NCBI GenBank assembly: GCA_001414345.1 | Contig: LLCB01000059.1 | Coordinates: 1-64,000 of the forward strand | DNA: 64,000 nt | DNA from: Hymenoscyphus infarciens | Lineage: Eukaryota > Ascomycota > Leotiomycetes > Helotiales > Helotiaceae | Direction: 5' to 3' | Shown here: positions 36,004 to 48,800 of the stretch, piece by piece | Layout: each line of letters starts with the position of its first letter | Numbering within the stretch: the first letter of the stretch is position 1 | The notes under the pieces: generated by a model | What the model saw: the letters and a program-made list of their open reading frames with translations, nothing else | What the model was told of the DNA's origin: nothing | Database searches by the model: none | Translations under genes and position numbers: made by a program

Positions 36004-37692
36004 TTAATAGCTCTCGGCCTTTTCGAGTCTTGCGCCCTCCAACTCGCCTTGAGCACCAAGTAACTTGACATTACCCTTTCCGTCCTCTCTCCACTTTGCC
36101 AAGAACTTCTCAATCCGATCCCTCGTCCCCTCATCATCCTTGACCAACAACACCACAGCGTCGTACCCTCCAGCCCCAGGAACCACACCACCAACCACAC
36201 CCTCAACTTCAGTAAGAGCATCCAGAAGCTGAGTCTGCTCGGGCGGCTCAATGGGGACACCAGAAAGCTTGCTCATCTCCCGAATCTTCTCTCTGATAGC
36301 CGCAAAAGCCTTCGTCGTCTCGCTTAAATTGTCAGGGGAGGAAAGACAAGTAGCCAACCTCTCATTCCTAACTTGAAGCTCGTCCCAGAGAGCTTTCGAA
36401 CCCTCAGGGTTAGCAGAGCGCCAAGCAAGAACCTTCTTCACCATCCCCACAGTCTCAGATCCACAATCAACATCGCACATGATAAGCTTAAAACCCCCCG
36501 GAATCGTCACACTATTCGGTGAAATCTCCGTGTCCCATTTTGCTTCCTCTGTAGATGATGTGTTCTCCACGAGCTCTTTCACTCTCGTGGCAAAACCAGC
36601 TGTGCCCGGGGTCCCGAGAGAGGAAAGAATGGAGGGGGAGAAACGCCGATAAATACAAGTCCCATAAACCGCCGCCGCAACATCAAAACCACTCCCCACC
36701 TTCCCTTGCGCCGCACAATGAGCAGCTTGCGCTAAATTGTGCAAAATCGCCTGTCCTTCCGGGGTGGAGAGGTCAAATTTTGAGCGAGGGAGATAGTGGG
36801 TTAGTAGGGCGCCGGTGAAGGATGTCACGAGGGCGGCGGAGGAACCGAGACCGGTTTTGTGCGCGGCTTTGAGGGTTACGGCAAAGTCGGCGAAGCGGGA
36901 GGTTGGGGTTATGGTTGTGCTGGAAGGGTTGGAGTAGTAGGAGGAGTCGGCTAGGATTGTGAGTTTGGCTGGTTTGAGGGTTTTGGTGGGAGGGAGGATG
37001 GTGGAGATGTATGTTAGGGCGTAGAGGAGGGCGGTCTCGACGAAGGGGTTGCGGGAGGGGGGTATGGTGGTAACTCTATTTGGCTGTGAGCTTGTGGAGG
37101 AGATATTGAGATGAAAGCAAAGAAGTCAAATGCTGAACTAGTAGCTGACATTTGAAACCAGAGGAACCAGAGGAACCAGAGGAATCAGAGGAATCAGAGA
37201 AATCAGAGAAATCAGAGAACAGATAGACTAGGGAAAGCATGGAAACACGAGTACAAGAAACATCTACATGATTGACTGAATAAACAGTGATAACATCACT
37301 TGACTACTTGAGTGAGAGATAGTGCTCGTGTAACTACACGTGACAGACAACAGAAAAGGGGAGACGGGATGTTGTGATCGTCAGGAGAGTGCCTCGATCA
37401 GGCTGAGTAGGCTTGGACAAAAGGGGAAGTGCTCGTACCCATGTAATTGAGTGACATCCACACCTCCTTGCTCCCTCGTCAGGTGATAACCATAGATCCA
37501 AGAAGCCTCTCGAAACTGAGGACTCTGCACGACAATCTCTGAGAGCTCCACGCCCGAGCTGGTATCGATGCCGCTGACCACGACATGGATCCTCGCACTG
37601 AGGCCAAAGACCAGAGCCGTGTAGGCACGATCCAGTACCAGGTAGCCGCCTGCCAGAAAGACTTTTCCTGGAGCAGAGACGGCTGTTGCCAT
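36004..37692 (-). CDS. ERG8: Phosphomevalonate kinase
   Basis: Phosphorylates mevalonate-5-phosphate to the diphosphate with ATP in the mevalonate pathway leading to ergosterol and other isoprenoids; cytosolic. Exon 1 is 37439-37692 and exon 2 is 36004-37090, joined across a 348-bp intron (GTACGAG...CACAAG) that leaves the frame intact; 446 residues, close to yeast Erg8. GHMP kinase features: N-terminal SAPGKVFLAGGYLVLD, ATP loop KTGLGSSAALVTS, the family hallmark CDVDCGSETVGMVKKVL, and near the C-terminus PGAGGYDAV. The junction reads DVTQLHG-SQPNRVTTI then SRNPFVETALLYALTYI, as expected for fungal members. The intron is unusually long and holds a 9-bp tandem repeat. It is divergent from the PPR gene. 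Confidence 0.92.
37155..37220. repeat. 9-bp minisatellite in ERG8 intron
   Basis: About seven units of GAGGAACCA / GAGGAATCA / GAGAAATCA, graded from one end to the other. It lies wholly inside the inferred 348-bp intron of the phosphomevalonate kinase gene. Confidence 0.9.
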
Positions 37693-38290
37693 TGTGGATG
37701 AGGGGTAGATGGAATGGAGGGAGGGGTGGGGATTCCAAGATTTTGATTGAGGGTTTAGCCCTAATGGAGGATTCCTGGAAGACCGAGTGATTTACTGCTT
37801 TGGGAAGATGAGATGCTGTTGCTGGGATACCGAGTTTGTATTTTGGTGTTGTTTTGCGTGTAATATCTTCTTTCCTTGACCTTGTACCTAGTGCTTATCT
37901 GATGGAATGATAATTGATCAATTTCCCCGATCAATGCAGTTTCCAGAAGTGGGTGGTGGAGAGGCACGGAATCCCAAGATTGGTTGATCGATATTTGGGA
38001 AGCAGAAAGAGGGTTGAGTAGTCAGCCGGGTCTATCTTTGCACCGTGTCGTAGGGTATATTTTGGTGGTGGTGTTTGGTGTTTTAGCGTAGCCTCGCCTT
38101 GAAGCCAACCGGAAGAGAGCCTGGTGGCCACTTGGTTTCTCTAAATCCGAGAAGCCGAGCCGACCCTTAGCTTACTCCGTAGGCCGACCCGGCTTTTAGG
38201 TTCCGCAAGCTTCTAACGGCCACCAAATGGAGTTTCCAAAGCATCGGAAGCTCGGACTCGGAAACTCGGGAGCTGAACCAGTGGAGAAAG

Positions 38291-38340
38291 AAGGAATATC
38301 GAGGAATATCGAGGAATATCGAGGAATATCGAGGAATATC
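38291..38340. repeat. 10-bp tandem repeat, five units
   Basis: Unit GAGGAATATC repeated five times; the first unit begins AA instead of GA. Confidence 0.95.
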
Positions 38341-38810
38341 GACAAGGGAGTCAGCTCTAAGCGAACCATTCACCTTCCAGCCACCCACGCGATCTCTCCC
38401 GACAATTTCTCGCTGATGACTCTTAGGAACCCTGGTCTATCCGTTTTTGGGGGTGCTTCCAAACGTCCATTGGGCGGGCCCGTCTACGAGCATATTGCGG
38501 AGCCGTTGCGTTGATCCACGCGACTGTCAACTTTTCCGTCATCAATTCCCCCTTCCCCTTCCCCCTAAACAGAGCACACAACAAACCACCAATCTTTTTC
38601 CTCCTACTACCAACATTGCGCCGTTCTTTTGTCCGTCTTTTTCTCGCCCAATTGAACACCTGACGCGACTGTCGTCCTAATACTTTACCTCCCTCCCTCT
38701 ACTGTAGCGCATCGCATCCTAGATCTGTACTCTAGCTTCGTACACCTGCACGTACAGCTAGGTGAGCTAGCTGCATGTGAAGCTGACACTCAATCCCACA
38801 TTTCAAGAAC

Positions 38811-38859
38811 TAGACTAGGACTAGTCTAGGACTAGTCTAGGACTAGTCTAGGACTAGTA
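38811..38859. repeat. 11-bp tandem repeat with palindromic word
   Basis: Unit CTAGGACTAGT repeated about 4.5 times. ACTAGT and CTAGTCTAG words make the tract partly self-complementary. Confidence 0.93.
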
Positions 38860-39317
38860 CTCGTCATCAATTAGTGCGCCTACTCGGACACCCGACGAAT
38901 TAATATCGCAAACCTCCCAGGCACCAAATTGCAAGTTGGCCTTGACTTATTCAAGTACACCTTAGGCTCTCGCCTTCTCAAGCTTCCAAATTCTTCTTTC
39001 CTCACGCCACCACAGGAGAGAAATCGCATCACTCATCAGGAGCTTCAACTTCCGTTCGGTTTTACCTTCCCACCATCAATCACCCCTCAATTTTTTATCA
39101 GCGCGTTTGTTTGACGGCCCGGCTGTCAAATGAACCTGCAATTGCTACTAGATTGAGACTTCACTGTGAGTCCATACTACTCCTGCCTCAAACACCGTGA
39201 ATCCCGTTCGCGCCTCAGAAACACGAGGTGAGAGATGGAGAGAAATCATCCGATTGCTGACCATCCCTCCGGGGTACAGTCTCCTCTCCAATTCCTGAGA
39301 GGCCCAACCATCACTAA

Positions 39318-42300
39318 ATGCCAATTCCTCACCTCTACTCCAATCTCGCACGTCAAGGACTTGCAAAATCCATCACCCACGGTTACGCCCAATCCGTCGT
39401 CGCTGCCACTCACCCGCAGGCATATGCAAACCATAATCGCAACTCGCGTTTTGGCTTAAATCGTCGTCAAAGCAAAGTCGGTCCCCGACAATATCTCTTC
39501 CAAAATGCTTTCCACAGCAGCACTCAGTCGACGAGTTCTATAGTTCAGGAGACTCAGAAGGTCGAGGTGGGAAAGAGCGATGGGGGTTTAGACGCCTACT
39601 TCGAGGCTTATAAGAAGCACCAAGCTGCAGGAGAGACCGAGAAGGAATGGACCCAATTTCAATTTACAAAGCTCCTTGAATGGAAGCCTACAATTCAGGT
39701 GGATGCCGAGGGTCAAAGCCAATCAAGTGGCAAAGATGGCAAGGTCGCGCAGGAGGAACCACCAAAGCAGGTGGAGAGGGCTTTCAGCGCGAGTGTCATC
39801 GATGACATGAAAAAGGCGGAATTCGAGGCCGCAGAGGAAGCTGCTCTCGCTGAAATTGATGCTGCCATTGAAAAGGAGATCAAGTCAAGGAGTGACCAAG
39901 CCATCTTTGAGGCCGAATTAAGTGTGGTTGCTGCTAGAGTACCAACCCCACCCATTGCCCGTGGTCAATCCCCAGCCATTTCAACTACTGAATCAGGCTT
40001 CAACAAGACACCAACAAGTTCTTTCAGCAGTCTTACTTCTGCATCAGCGTCCGACCTTCAATCACAAAGCTATGCCGACCATCTTGCCAAGTTGTCGAAC
40101 TCTCAAAGATATGCTGAAATTCCAGCTGTCTTTGAGGCCATGCTGGTAGCCGGCATTCAACCTACAGCTGTTGCTTACAATGCGCTTCTCGATGCCGCCA
40201 TTAACCTTCCAGCTGAGCGAATTCAAGTTGTCCCAAAGGCACTAGATGTCTACTCTGACATGCTCCGGCGCAAGGTCCTCCCAAACACCTCCACATACAA
40301 TACCCTTATCACCCTACTGTCTTCCCGATCACTCGAGGTTTCCTCGCTGAAACAGTCGTTAGAGGAGAAGCGTGTCCGATTTGGTGGTATGGAAGAGGCT
40401 GGTAAATTCATGTTCCCATCAAATGAGTTTGAATTTGCCATTCTTGCCGAGGATGACAGACTTGATTTGGCTGTTCGATTGTTCGAGGCATCAATCACCT
40501 ACCGCAAGGATCGTGCTTACCCACCAGAGACATACCACAGATTTATCCAAGCTTGTTCAGCAGCAGGAAGAGTTCCGGAGATGATCCGTCTTTATGATCA
40601 CATGGAGTCGAGCAACATTGTACCGCTGGCCGCTACATTTCCACCCATGATCAAGGGATTTACTCAAACTGGAGATCTTAGCAGTGCTGTTGAATGCTAC
40701 AACGAGTATAAACAACTTGCTGTTTCAAACGACCAGGGAGAGCTTGAGCTTAAAGATCGTCGAGATGGTGAAATTTATGCGTCTGTTGTCAAGGCTTACA
40801 TTATTTCAGACCGAATTGAAGGTGCCAACAGATTTTACAACAGAATCTTGAAGGAATATGGATCAAATTCCATGTCGGTCAAGGACGCCATTATTGATGG
40901 TGGATTTGTTTCCGGTATGTTGGAACGTGGTTTACTCACTGAAGCCCTTAGCTGGGCCGAGGGTTTAAGCAGCAACAACAAGGTCGTTGCCATGAGCAAG
41001 ATTGCTACTGTTGCAGCCGACAAGGGAGATAAATTGATCGCAGTTACTGCATTCGCAAATGTACCTGCGGGATTCAATGGAATCGACACTCCAGCCATGG
41101 CCATGCTTGCACTCAGCGTTCGTGCTGGTGATGTTTCAGCTGCTCAAAGATACTGGCACGTTCTTTCTCATCCAGAGATGCATGTCTCATCTTCATTCAT
41201 TGAGCCAACCACCATGTACGCTATCGCCATGATCGGATCTGGACAAGTCAATGAGGGACTTTCCCAATCTGAGCAAATGTTTTCTCGTATCCGAATGACT
41301 GCTGCTGAAAACAATGCTCATCTTGGCGACGAGATTGAGGAAGGTGTTGAGTTGATCAACAAGTTCATGACCGTTCATGGAATTGCTGATCATCGTGAAA
41401 TGGCACCTGAAGTTTCTTTCCAACAAAACTTCGCCCCAATCACATACCCAGCTGCACCAACGTACGAGGATACTTTCGACCCTTACGCTGCATCCACTGA
41501 TTTCAAGGGTTCGGCTCTCATCGCTGATGAGCTCGAGCGTGGCAATGGTGGCCGAGCCAAGGTTTCTCGCTTCAATGAAGCTCTGGGTAGATTCAGAAAC
41601 ATGCGTCGAGCCGGTCGTCATCCACGATACATTACCTATGCTAAGCTCATTTCTGCAGCCGCAAGAGACGAGCGAATGAACTTGGTTCATGACATTCTTG
41701 GTATGGCTCGAACCGATATCCCATTGCTTCCTCAGTACTCCGTTGTTCGATATGGCTGGGTTTCAATTCTCGATGCTATGGTTGGAGCTTGTCTCACCCT
41801 TGGCAACCGAACTTTGGCTGCCCAGTACCACCAAGAACTCCTCGATATGGGAGCATCACCAACCGCTAACACTTTCGGATTATACATTACCACATTGAAA
41901 GAATCTACCAAGACCTTCGACGAGGCCACTGAGGCTGTCAAGATCTTTCACCGTGCCAAGTCTGAGGGTGTTGAACCATCTTCATTCTTGTACAATGCCC
42001 TCATTGGTAAACTTGGAAAGGCTCGTCGTATCGATGACTGCCTCTTCTACTTTGCCGAGATGAGAAGCCTTGGTATTCGACCAACCAGTGTTACCTACGG
42101 AACCATCGTCAACGCCCTTTGCCGAGTCAGTGATGAGAAGTTTGCTGAAGAGTTGTTTGAGGAAATGGAGTCAATGCCAAACTACAAGGCACGACCAGCA
42201 CCATACAACAGCTTGATGCAATTCTTCCTCACCACCAAGCGCGACAAGGCCAAGGTTCTCGCCTACTACGAGCGAATGAAGAGCAAGGGGATTCAGCCAA

Positions 42301-42890
42301 CCAACCATACCTACAAACTCCTCGTCGACACTCACGCTACTCTTGAGCCAGTCAACATGGAGGCTGCTGAGGCCATTCTTGACATCATTCGCAGCACTGG
42401 TCAAAAGCCAGAGGCTGTACATTATTCTTCTTTGATCCATGCCAAGGGTTGTGTCATGCATGATATGGAAGGTGCCCAAACAGTCTTCGACTCTGTCGTT
42501 GCCGATACATCAATCCGTCCTCAGGCTTGTCTCTACCAAGCCCTCTTCGAATCCATGGTTGCCAACCACAAGGTAGCCGACACCGAACCAGTCCTCCGTG
42601 GTATGTCCTCGAGACGTGTTGAGATGACCCCGTACATCGCCAACACCCTGATCCACGGCTGGGCCAACCTGATGAACATCGACAAGTGTAAGTCTATCTT
42701 TGCATCCGTCGGTCGCGAGAAGCGCGAGCCAAGTACCTACGAAGCCATGACTAGAGCCTACCTCGCGGTCGAAGATAGACAGAGTGCCAAGGGGGTCGTC
42801 CAGGAGATGTTGAGCCGGGGGTACCCTGGTGCAGTCTCTAACAAGATTCTCGAATTGCTGGGAGGTGGAAACGCTGAGAATACTGCTTAA
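39318..42890 (+). CDS. Mitochondrial pentatricopeptide repeat (PPR) protein
   Basis: A single 1190-residue frame without introns. The N-terminus (MPIPHLYSNLARQGLAKSIT, then Arg-rich, acid-free sequence to about residue 70) looks like a mitochondrial presequence. A low-complexity Ala/Glu segment (about 130-210) precedes scattered PPRs from about residue 275 (IQPTAVAYNALLDAA, LPNTSTYNTLITLL) and 410-470. A dense run occupies about 750-1170, with units such as VEPSSFLYNALIGKLGKA, IRPTSVTYGTIVNALCR and IQPTNHTYKLLVDTH. PPR proteins bind organellar RNA for processing, stability or translation; the target here is unknown. Size and plan recall Pet309/CYA-5-class fungal PPR proteins, but I see no sequence reason to claim orthology. 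It is divergent from ERG8. Confidence 0.9.
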   Translation: MPIPHLYSNLARQGLAKSITHGYAQSVVAATHPQAYANHNRNSRFGLNRRQSKVGPRQYLFQNAFHSSTQSTSSIVQETQKVEVGKSDGGLDAYFEAYKKHQAAGETEKEWTQFQFTKLLEWKPTIQVDAEGQSQSSGKDGKVAQEEPPKQVERAFSASVIDDMKKAEFEAAEEAALAEIDAAIEKEIKSRSDQAIFEAELSVVAARVPTPPIARGQSPAISTTESGFNKTPTSSFSSLTSASASDLQSQSYADHLAKLSNSQRYAEIPAVFEAMLVAGIQPTAVAYNALLDAAINLPAERIQVVPKALDVYSDMLRRKVLPNTSTYNTLITLLSSRSLEVSSLKQSLEEKRVRFGGMEEAGKFMFPSNEFEFAILAEDDRLDLAVRLFEASITYRKDRAYPPETYHRFIQACSAAGRVPEMIRLYDHMESSNIVPLAATFPPMIKGFTQTGDLSSAVECYNEYKQLAVSNDQGELELKDRRDGEIYASVVKAYIISDRIEGANRFYNRILKEYGSNSMSVKDAIIDGGFVSGMLERGLLTEALSWAEGLSSNNKVVAMSKIATVAADKGDKLIAVTAFANVPAGFNGIDTPAMAMLALSVRAGDVSAAQRYWHVLSHPEMHVSSSFIEPTTMYAIAMIGSGQVNEGLSQSEQMFSRIRMTAAENNAHLGDEIEEGVELINKFMTVHGIADHREMAPEVSFQQNFAPITYPAAPTYEDTFDPYAASTDFKGSALIADELERGNGGRAKVSRFNEALGRFRNMRRAGRHPRYITYAKLISAAARDERMNLVHDILGMARTDIPLLPQYSVVRYGWVSILDAMVGACLTLGNRTLAAQYHQELLDMGASPTANTFGLYITTLKESTKTFDEATEAVKIFHRAKSEGVEPSSFLYNALIGKLGKARRIDDCLFYFAEMRSLGIRPTSVTYGTIVNALCRVSDEKFAEELFEEMESMPNYKARPAPYNSLMQFFLTTKRDKAKVLAYYERMKSKGIQPTNHTYKLLVDTHATLEPVNMEAAEAILDIIRSTGQKPEAVHYSSLIHAKGCVMHDMEGAQTVFDSVVADTSIRPQACLYQALFESMVANHKVADTEPVLRGMSSRRVEMTPYIANTLIHGWANLMNIDKCKSIFASVGREKREPSTYEAMTRAYLAVEDRQSAKGVVQEMLSRGYPGAVSNKILELLGGGNAENTA

Positions 42891-44939
42891 TTTTGCTCTG
42901 CAGAGGCTTGTCGCATTTTTCCACCTTCTTTTTATCTTCTCGTCGCAATATCTATTGTGGAGGGGGTTTGCGCGCATTTTTAATGCACTCACAGATACAT
43001 ATTTTTTCCTTTGTTGGCTTGTTTAATTGATACCCGTGCCTTTTTTTGCACACCACACAATTCGAGAGTTGGCTTGGGTATCGGGTCGTTTTCGATCGGC
43101 CCGCTTTTCCTATGTCTTTTACAAAATATGCTTTTATTTCATTTTGCTCTGTTACGTGTATAACATCGAGCTCGGCGTTGGGGGTAAATTGGGTAATTCT
43201 TCAAAAGTGGAGTTTTATCGGGTGGTAAAGGGCAGTGGATAACGGCCGATGTGTGTGGACTAATTTCCTTTTTCGATGTCGGATTCTAATTTTTCATGAA
43301 CGGCATGGCATGGCGTGGTTTTTTAAGACAAATCTCAACTCTTTTTATGCGATTAGAGAAAATGGCAGGTGGTGGGGGGGTTTTCTGTTTGTTCATTAGA
43401 ATAGTGGATGGACGGGATTTCGCGTGGTGGGAGGATGGGGGTTGGGGGGATAGATGGTAAAGGGATGGAGACGGGAAGCGAAGCAACCCGACCACCTGCA
43501 TAGATAAAAATGTATGATACTTATTCAAAGATTAAGGAACAATTAATAAGATTTTTGTTTTCCTACTTTTGTTTTCTTAGACGCTTGTGATGTGAGAGGG
43601 GTTTGGTGTGATGGTTTGCTTGCTTGATGTTGCGTAGTAGGTGTGTATACATAGACTTATAGTAGACGGCGGTAAATTAACAACTCGTCATTCTAACTCC
43701 AAGCCAGAAGTTGAGTGTTCATATCTAGGATAATATTTTTTGCTTTTTTTGGGGGAATTATTCCAGCTTCGGAGGTTATATCTCTTCGGCTTTTTATATA
43801 TATTATATAAGTTAGTAGACTTAAGTTCAGCGTGTATCGAGTATCCGACGTGTTCTATAAGTCCTATCTATAGAAGACACTACTCTAGTAGTTCTTCATC
43901 TTACTACTATCTCTCTTAGTTATATATTAGCGCTACTTACGTATATATATATTATATATAACTATATATATAGAGAAAGCTAGAGCTAAAGAGAGAGAGT
44001 AGGTCTTTATAAGTGAAGTAAGTATAGTAAGAGCTCATCTACTTATGTAATTAGGTATTAAGTAAGAAATAAGTTATTTAATAGTTTTAGGATCTTTGTA
44101 ATAGCTAACTTCTTATACGAGTTAGTTAGTTATAGTAACTCTGAAAATTTACGAACTTTAAAAGGAGAATTCTAGTCTCTTAGATATAGAAGAATAAGTT
44201 AAGTACTAAGTCTTATTAGAGAATTTTTAGATATGTAAATAGTATTATATTAACTTGATAAAAGTCTCTATAAGATCTAAATTATAATAGCCTAGATAGC
44301 CGAGGTTATATACTTTGGGGGAGCAGAGAGTGATAGGAGAGTTTTATTAGAAAGGTTTGAGGTGTTTTGGACATGGAAAAATCTTTGAGGTTTACAGAAG
44401 GAGACTTTTGAGTTCAAATGAGGACAGGTGTTGAGAGTTCTTGTATCCTGTTTTGGAGGTGTGATATAGTGTATTATGTACTGGGTTAAGTAAGGAGGTT
44501 TGGGTATGAGTAAATTGTGACGGGTGAGTGATAAATAGGAAAGGACAATAATTCGTTTTCAAGTAGACAGCGAAGGAGGCAGAGTAGGCAGAGATGGAGA
44601 ACGAAGGGTGTCGGGTCTTGGGTGCTCGGTCGGTGATAGAAATTTGAGCTTAAACATATCACATAAGAATTAAGCAGTGTTTGAGAGTTAAGTAACTCTG
44701 GTAAATACTGATGTTCAAAATATATACTTTAAGGAGTTTTACAATTGAAAATCTTCACCCTTCGAAACGAGGTTGTCCTTCTGTTTTAGGAGGCGGGGAA
44801 AAAGGAGGAGTGGGGGAGGGGCGCGAAGAAGTAAAATTTCGGGGTTACTCACGTAGTCTTTAGGTATATGTGGAATACGGTGTAGGTGATACTGAAGTAT
44901 ACTAGGTGATGCCAGTTCTAATTAGCAAGCTTAAGCAAT
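42891..44939. other. Intergenic, no gene seen
   Basis: 3' flank of the PPR gene. An AT-rich, RIP-like island lies at about 43770-44300; the rest has normal composition without a recognisable frame. Confidence 0.5.
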
Positions 44940-45563
44940 TACAAAGTCTAATTCATCTTAGGCTGTTTAAAAAGATCTACTACTATTTTAAGAAAGTTAT
45001 AATTCTAATATCTCTTATTTAATATAATAGTATTTTAAAGCTAAGATATAATCTTCTCTTATATATAGAAGAATCTTTCTAACTCTAGTATCTCTCTAAA
45101 TATAGTTATACTTAAGAAGTAACTTCTAAAGTCTAAAAAAATTTCTCTTATATAACTCTTTTCTTCTATTTATAAAGCTTAGAATATATTCTCTTAAGAA
45201 CTATAAATTAGAAAGTTCTATTATATTTTATTAATCTTTAAAAGCTATATACCTAGTCTTAGACTTATATTACGGCTCTAAGTAGTTCTTAGTAAGTTTT
45301 AAGTATATAGTAATAGTTAGCGTTTACTTAAAGTCTATTATATACTAATATCTTCTATTACTTATATATAGATAAAGTACTATTATTTAAAGGTTTAATA
45401 TTCTTTATAATTTTAATTTTAATAAGTTAGTAAGTTTTTAAAGTACTTTATAGTTATAAATAGGTAATTAATTATTATAATTATTATAAGAGAAAAATAT
45501 TAGAAGTAGAGTTACTTAACTAAAGATAGTCTAGTATAGTAGATAAGTATAAAAGAGAAGTAG

Positions 45564-45879
45564 TATAATAGCACGAAATATATATAACTATAGTAGAGGC
45601 ATATAGGAGTACGTATAGTAGAATAACGTATATAGATACTAGGTACTAATATAGAAGAAAAGGAAAAACTATCCCTCTTCTACTCTAAGAGTAGGCTACT
45701 ATATATAAGAGGTTCAGATAGTATAAAAGAGTCTAAAACCAACTAACGTTATACGTCGGCTAATATAAAAGCCTAAACCTATATAACCTTCCTAAAATAA
45801 ATAATATAAGATAATAACTACTAAAACCCTATATATAATAGGTACTCCTAGCTATCTAGGATAATAGTATACTATTATA
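45564..45879 (-). repeat. Element D left LTR (316 bp)
   Basis: Starts TATAATAGCACG, ends ATACTATTATA. Same length as 48953-49268; preceded by AGTAG. Confidence 0.87.
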
Positions 45880-48800
45880 TCCTTCTCTCTTAAAAAAGAC
45901 TTATTCTTAAGTCTATCTCTCTTATTATTTAAAGTTAAATTAGGATACTATAACATTATTATTAAGGTTAAAGTATTTATTATATTTATTAATTTTATTA
46001 TAAGTAAGAAGGTAGATTAGAGTCTAAATTAAATTATAGCTAACCTAGTTTAAAGATTAATTATATTTTATTATAAATAAGATAAGATATTAACTTTAGG
46101 TCTAAATTATAACTAAACTAATTTATAGATACTTATAAAAGAGAGATTTCGTTTCTAATCCTTTAATATTAAAGTAAGTATTTACGTTTACTAAAAGAGT
46201 ATAGTCTAACCTAACTAGTAGGTTAGAAAAAGTTTAAAGTAAAATTAGAAAAAGTTTAAAGTAGAAAAAGTTTAAAGTAGAGTTAAAGGCAAATATAGAG
46301 TAGTATTAGAAGTCGTTTAGTTAAGAGGTAATAATAACTTAGTTAAGAGCTTACTTTAAGAGCGTACTAATTCGTATTTAATTCAAATTTAAATAAAAAA
46401 AGGACTTCTAGCCTAGCTAGAAGTAAAAAGAAAGTAAGAAAGAATATAAAGACTATAAGACTCTAATTAGAGTTAGTAGTGTTTTAGCTAGTTAAAAGAG
46501 TTTATTACTAAATATTAAAGAGTTTCGCTATCTAAAGTTTAAGATAATAAAAGGGGTGGTTTTAGCTAGTTAAAGAAGTTATTACCGAAGTTGTTAAAGT
46601 TAAAACTATTATCTAAAGTTTAAGATAATAAAAGGAGGGGTTTTAGCTAGTTAAAAGAAGTTAATACTAAAGTTATTAAAGTTAAAATTATTATTTAAAG
46701 TCTAAGATAATAAAAGAGTAGGTTTAGCTAGTTAAAAGAGTTATTACTGAATTTAAAAATACTATCTAATGTTTAAGATAGTAAAAGAAGGAGTTTTAGC
46801 TAGTTAAAAGCAAAGTTATAGCTAAGTTATCAAAGTTTCGCTATCTAAAGTTTAAGATAATAAAAAGGGTAGTTTTAGGTAGTTAAAGGCGAAGTTATTA
46901 CTAAAGTTTATTAAATTATCTAAGATTTAGGATAATAAAAGAAGTAGTTTTAGATATAGTAGTATCTAAGTTTAAATATCTAGTTATATAAAACTATATT
47001 ACTTAGACCTATAGGCTGCCTCGTTCTCTTTAAGTACTTAAAGACTTATTTATCTTCTAATTTTAAAAAAAAGAGTTACTATTAGATTATAGAGAGTTTA
47101 TAGCTAGATAGAGGGGTATTCTTTTAAACTAGAGTACTAATTATAAGTAACTTAGCGTTTTAGTATATCTCCTTATCTATAGCTAAAAGATTGTTTACTA
47201 TTTTAGTAATTCTAGTATCTCTTAAAAGTAGTAGATACGTTTTAGAGCTAAGGTATAATCTTATCTTATATATAAAAGAACTATTACTATTCTCTCTAAG
47301 TATAGCTATACTTAAAAATTAAACGTTTCTTTAGTATAATCTTCTTCTTAATTCTACTTCTATCTCTTTTAACCTTTATACTAGTAGAAACTTAGTTTAT
47401 AACCGAGTAATTATAGTCTTTTAGTTTAAGAGAAGTTTAGAGTAGAGTTAAATAATATTTAGTTAAGATTAATAGCAATAACTTAGCTAAGAGCTTACTT
47501 CTAAGTTTCGTCTTAATAGAAAGTATATTTCAACTAATTTATATCTAATTTAAGAGTTAAGAAGTAGTAAAAAGGTATTAAGAGTAATAGTATCTCTTAA
47601 GTAAAAGAAGTCTAAATTAAGGCTTTTAAAAGTAAAGAAGGGTTTAAATAAAGGTTAGAAAGAGGGTTAGATTAGTAAGGGTTTAGAAGCAAAGTGTTTT
47701 TATTAACTTTATAGTTTACTTATAATTATATCTATCTTATTTAACTAATTATTTTATCCTTTATATACTACTATCTTATCTATATATTATCTATATTAGA
47801 GAAGTCTTAATAGTCTCTTTAACTATTATTATTTCTTTAGAATCTTCTAGATCTTAGTATATAGATATAATTTAAAAAGGGTTTAAAGAGTCTTTTAAAA
47901 AGGAGAGGGGTGTCTCTAGAAAGAGTTATCGCTTAACACTACTTAGTAGAACTAAATTCAACTATCTTCGTTGTCTATTTATAAGGATCTAAAAGCGTTC
48001 TAAGTATCCTCTATCTTATAACCGGTTAAAAAGTAAGTATCTAAAAGGGTAACTATCTCTTCTTAATCTTAGAAAGTATTTTAAACTAACTCTAACTTAT
48101 ATCTAGGCTCTAGGTAGTTCTTAGCTAGTCTAGTTATTATACCTTAAATAAGGGCTTTATATATTAGTTTTAGTTATCTTGCTTTTTCGTTAAAATTAGA
48201 GAGTATTCGAAGAGGCTTCGGTACTATATTATATAAGTTAGAAGGTATTAAAAGTAATAGTGTCTCTTAAGTAAAAAAGATCTAAATTAAGACTTAAAAG
48301 TAAAGGAGGGTTAAATAAGAGTTAGATTAAGAAGGGTTTAGAAGTAAGATTTTTAACTTTAAAGTTCGCTTATAATTTTATTCTCTATCTCTCTAACTAA
48401 TTATTTTATTCTTTATATACCTTTTACCTCTATCTTATCTACCTATTATCTATATATTATCTAAATTTAAGAAGGTTGTCTTTAAGAGCTAAGCCCTTAT
48501 TATTTTAGTATATAGTTATAGGTTAGAGAGAGTTTAGAGAGTCTTTTAAAAAGGAGGGGTAGCCTTAGAAGGTCGTTTAACGCCTTATAGTAGAACTATT
48601 AATATAATATCGATTTAGAAAGGAGAGAGGTAAGATTAGATTTAGAAGCTTTCTAAATAACTATTATAAGTCGACTTATTTACTAAACCTAGGGTTATTA
48701 AGACTCTTAGAAACACTTAGTATATTCTAATCTCTTAATATATCTATAATACGATTTTTACTAGCTATCTATATAGATACTAAACCCTAGTATTACTAGC

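Larger units (their letters stand above)
37693..39317. promoter_or_regulatory. Shared divergent upstream region of ERG8 and PPR gene
   Basis: 1.6 kb between two divergent start codons, with no supported gene inside. It carries two small tandem repeats (38291-38340 and 38811-38859). Presumably it holds both promoters; I cannot identify specific elements. Confidence 0.45.

Noticed and set aside
37090..37260. In-frame Ser/Asp/Gly repeat (SDSSDSSGSSG) as an ERG8 exon
   Set aside because: That frame ends in a stop just before and out of phase with exon 2; the intron model preserves the frame and family alignment.
43770..44300. AT-rich island as part of element E
   Set aside because: I found no LTR or gag similarity there and about 600 bp of normal sequence separates it from E; left as an unidentified RIP-like island.
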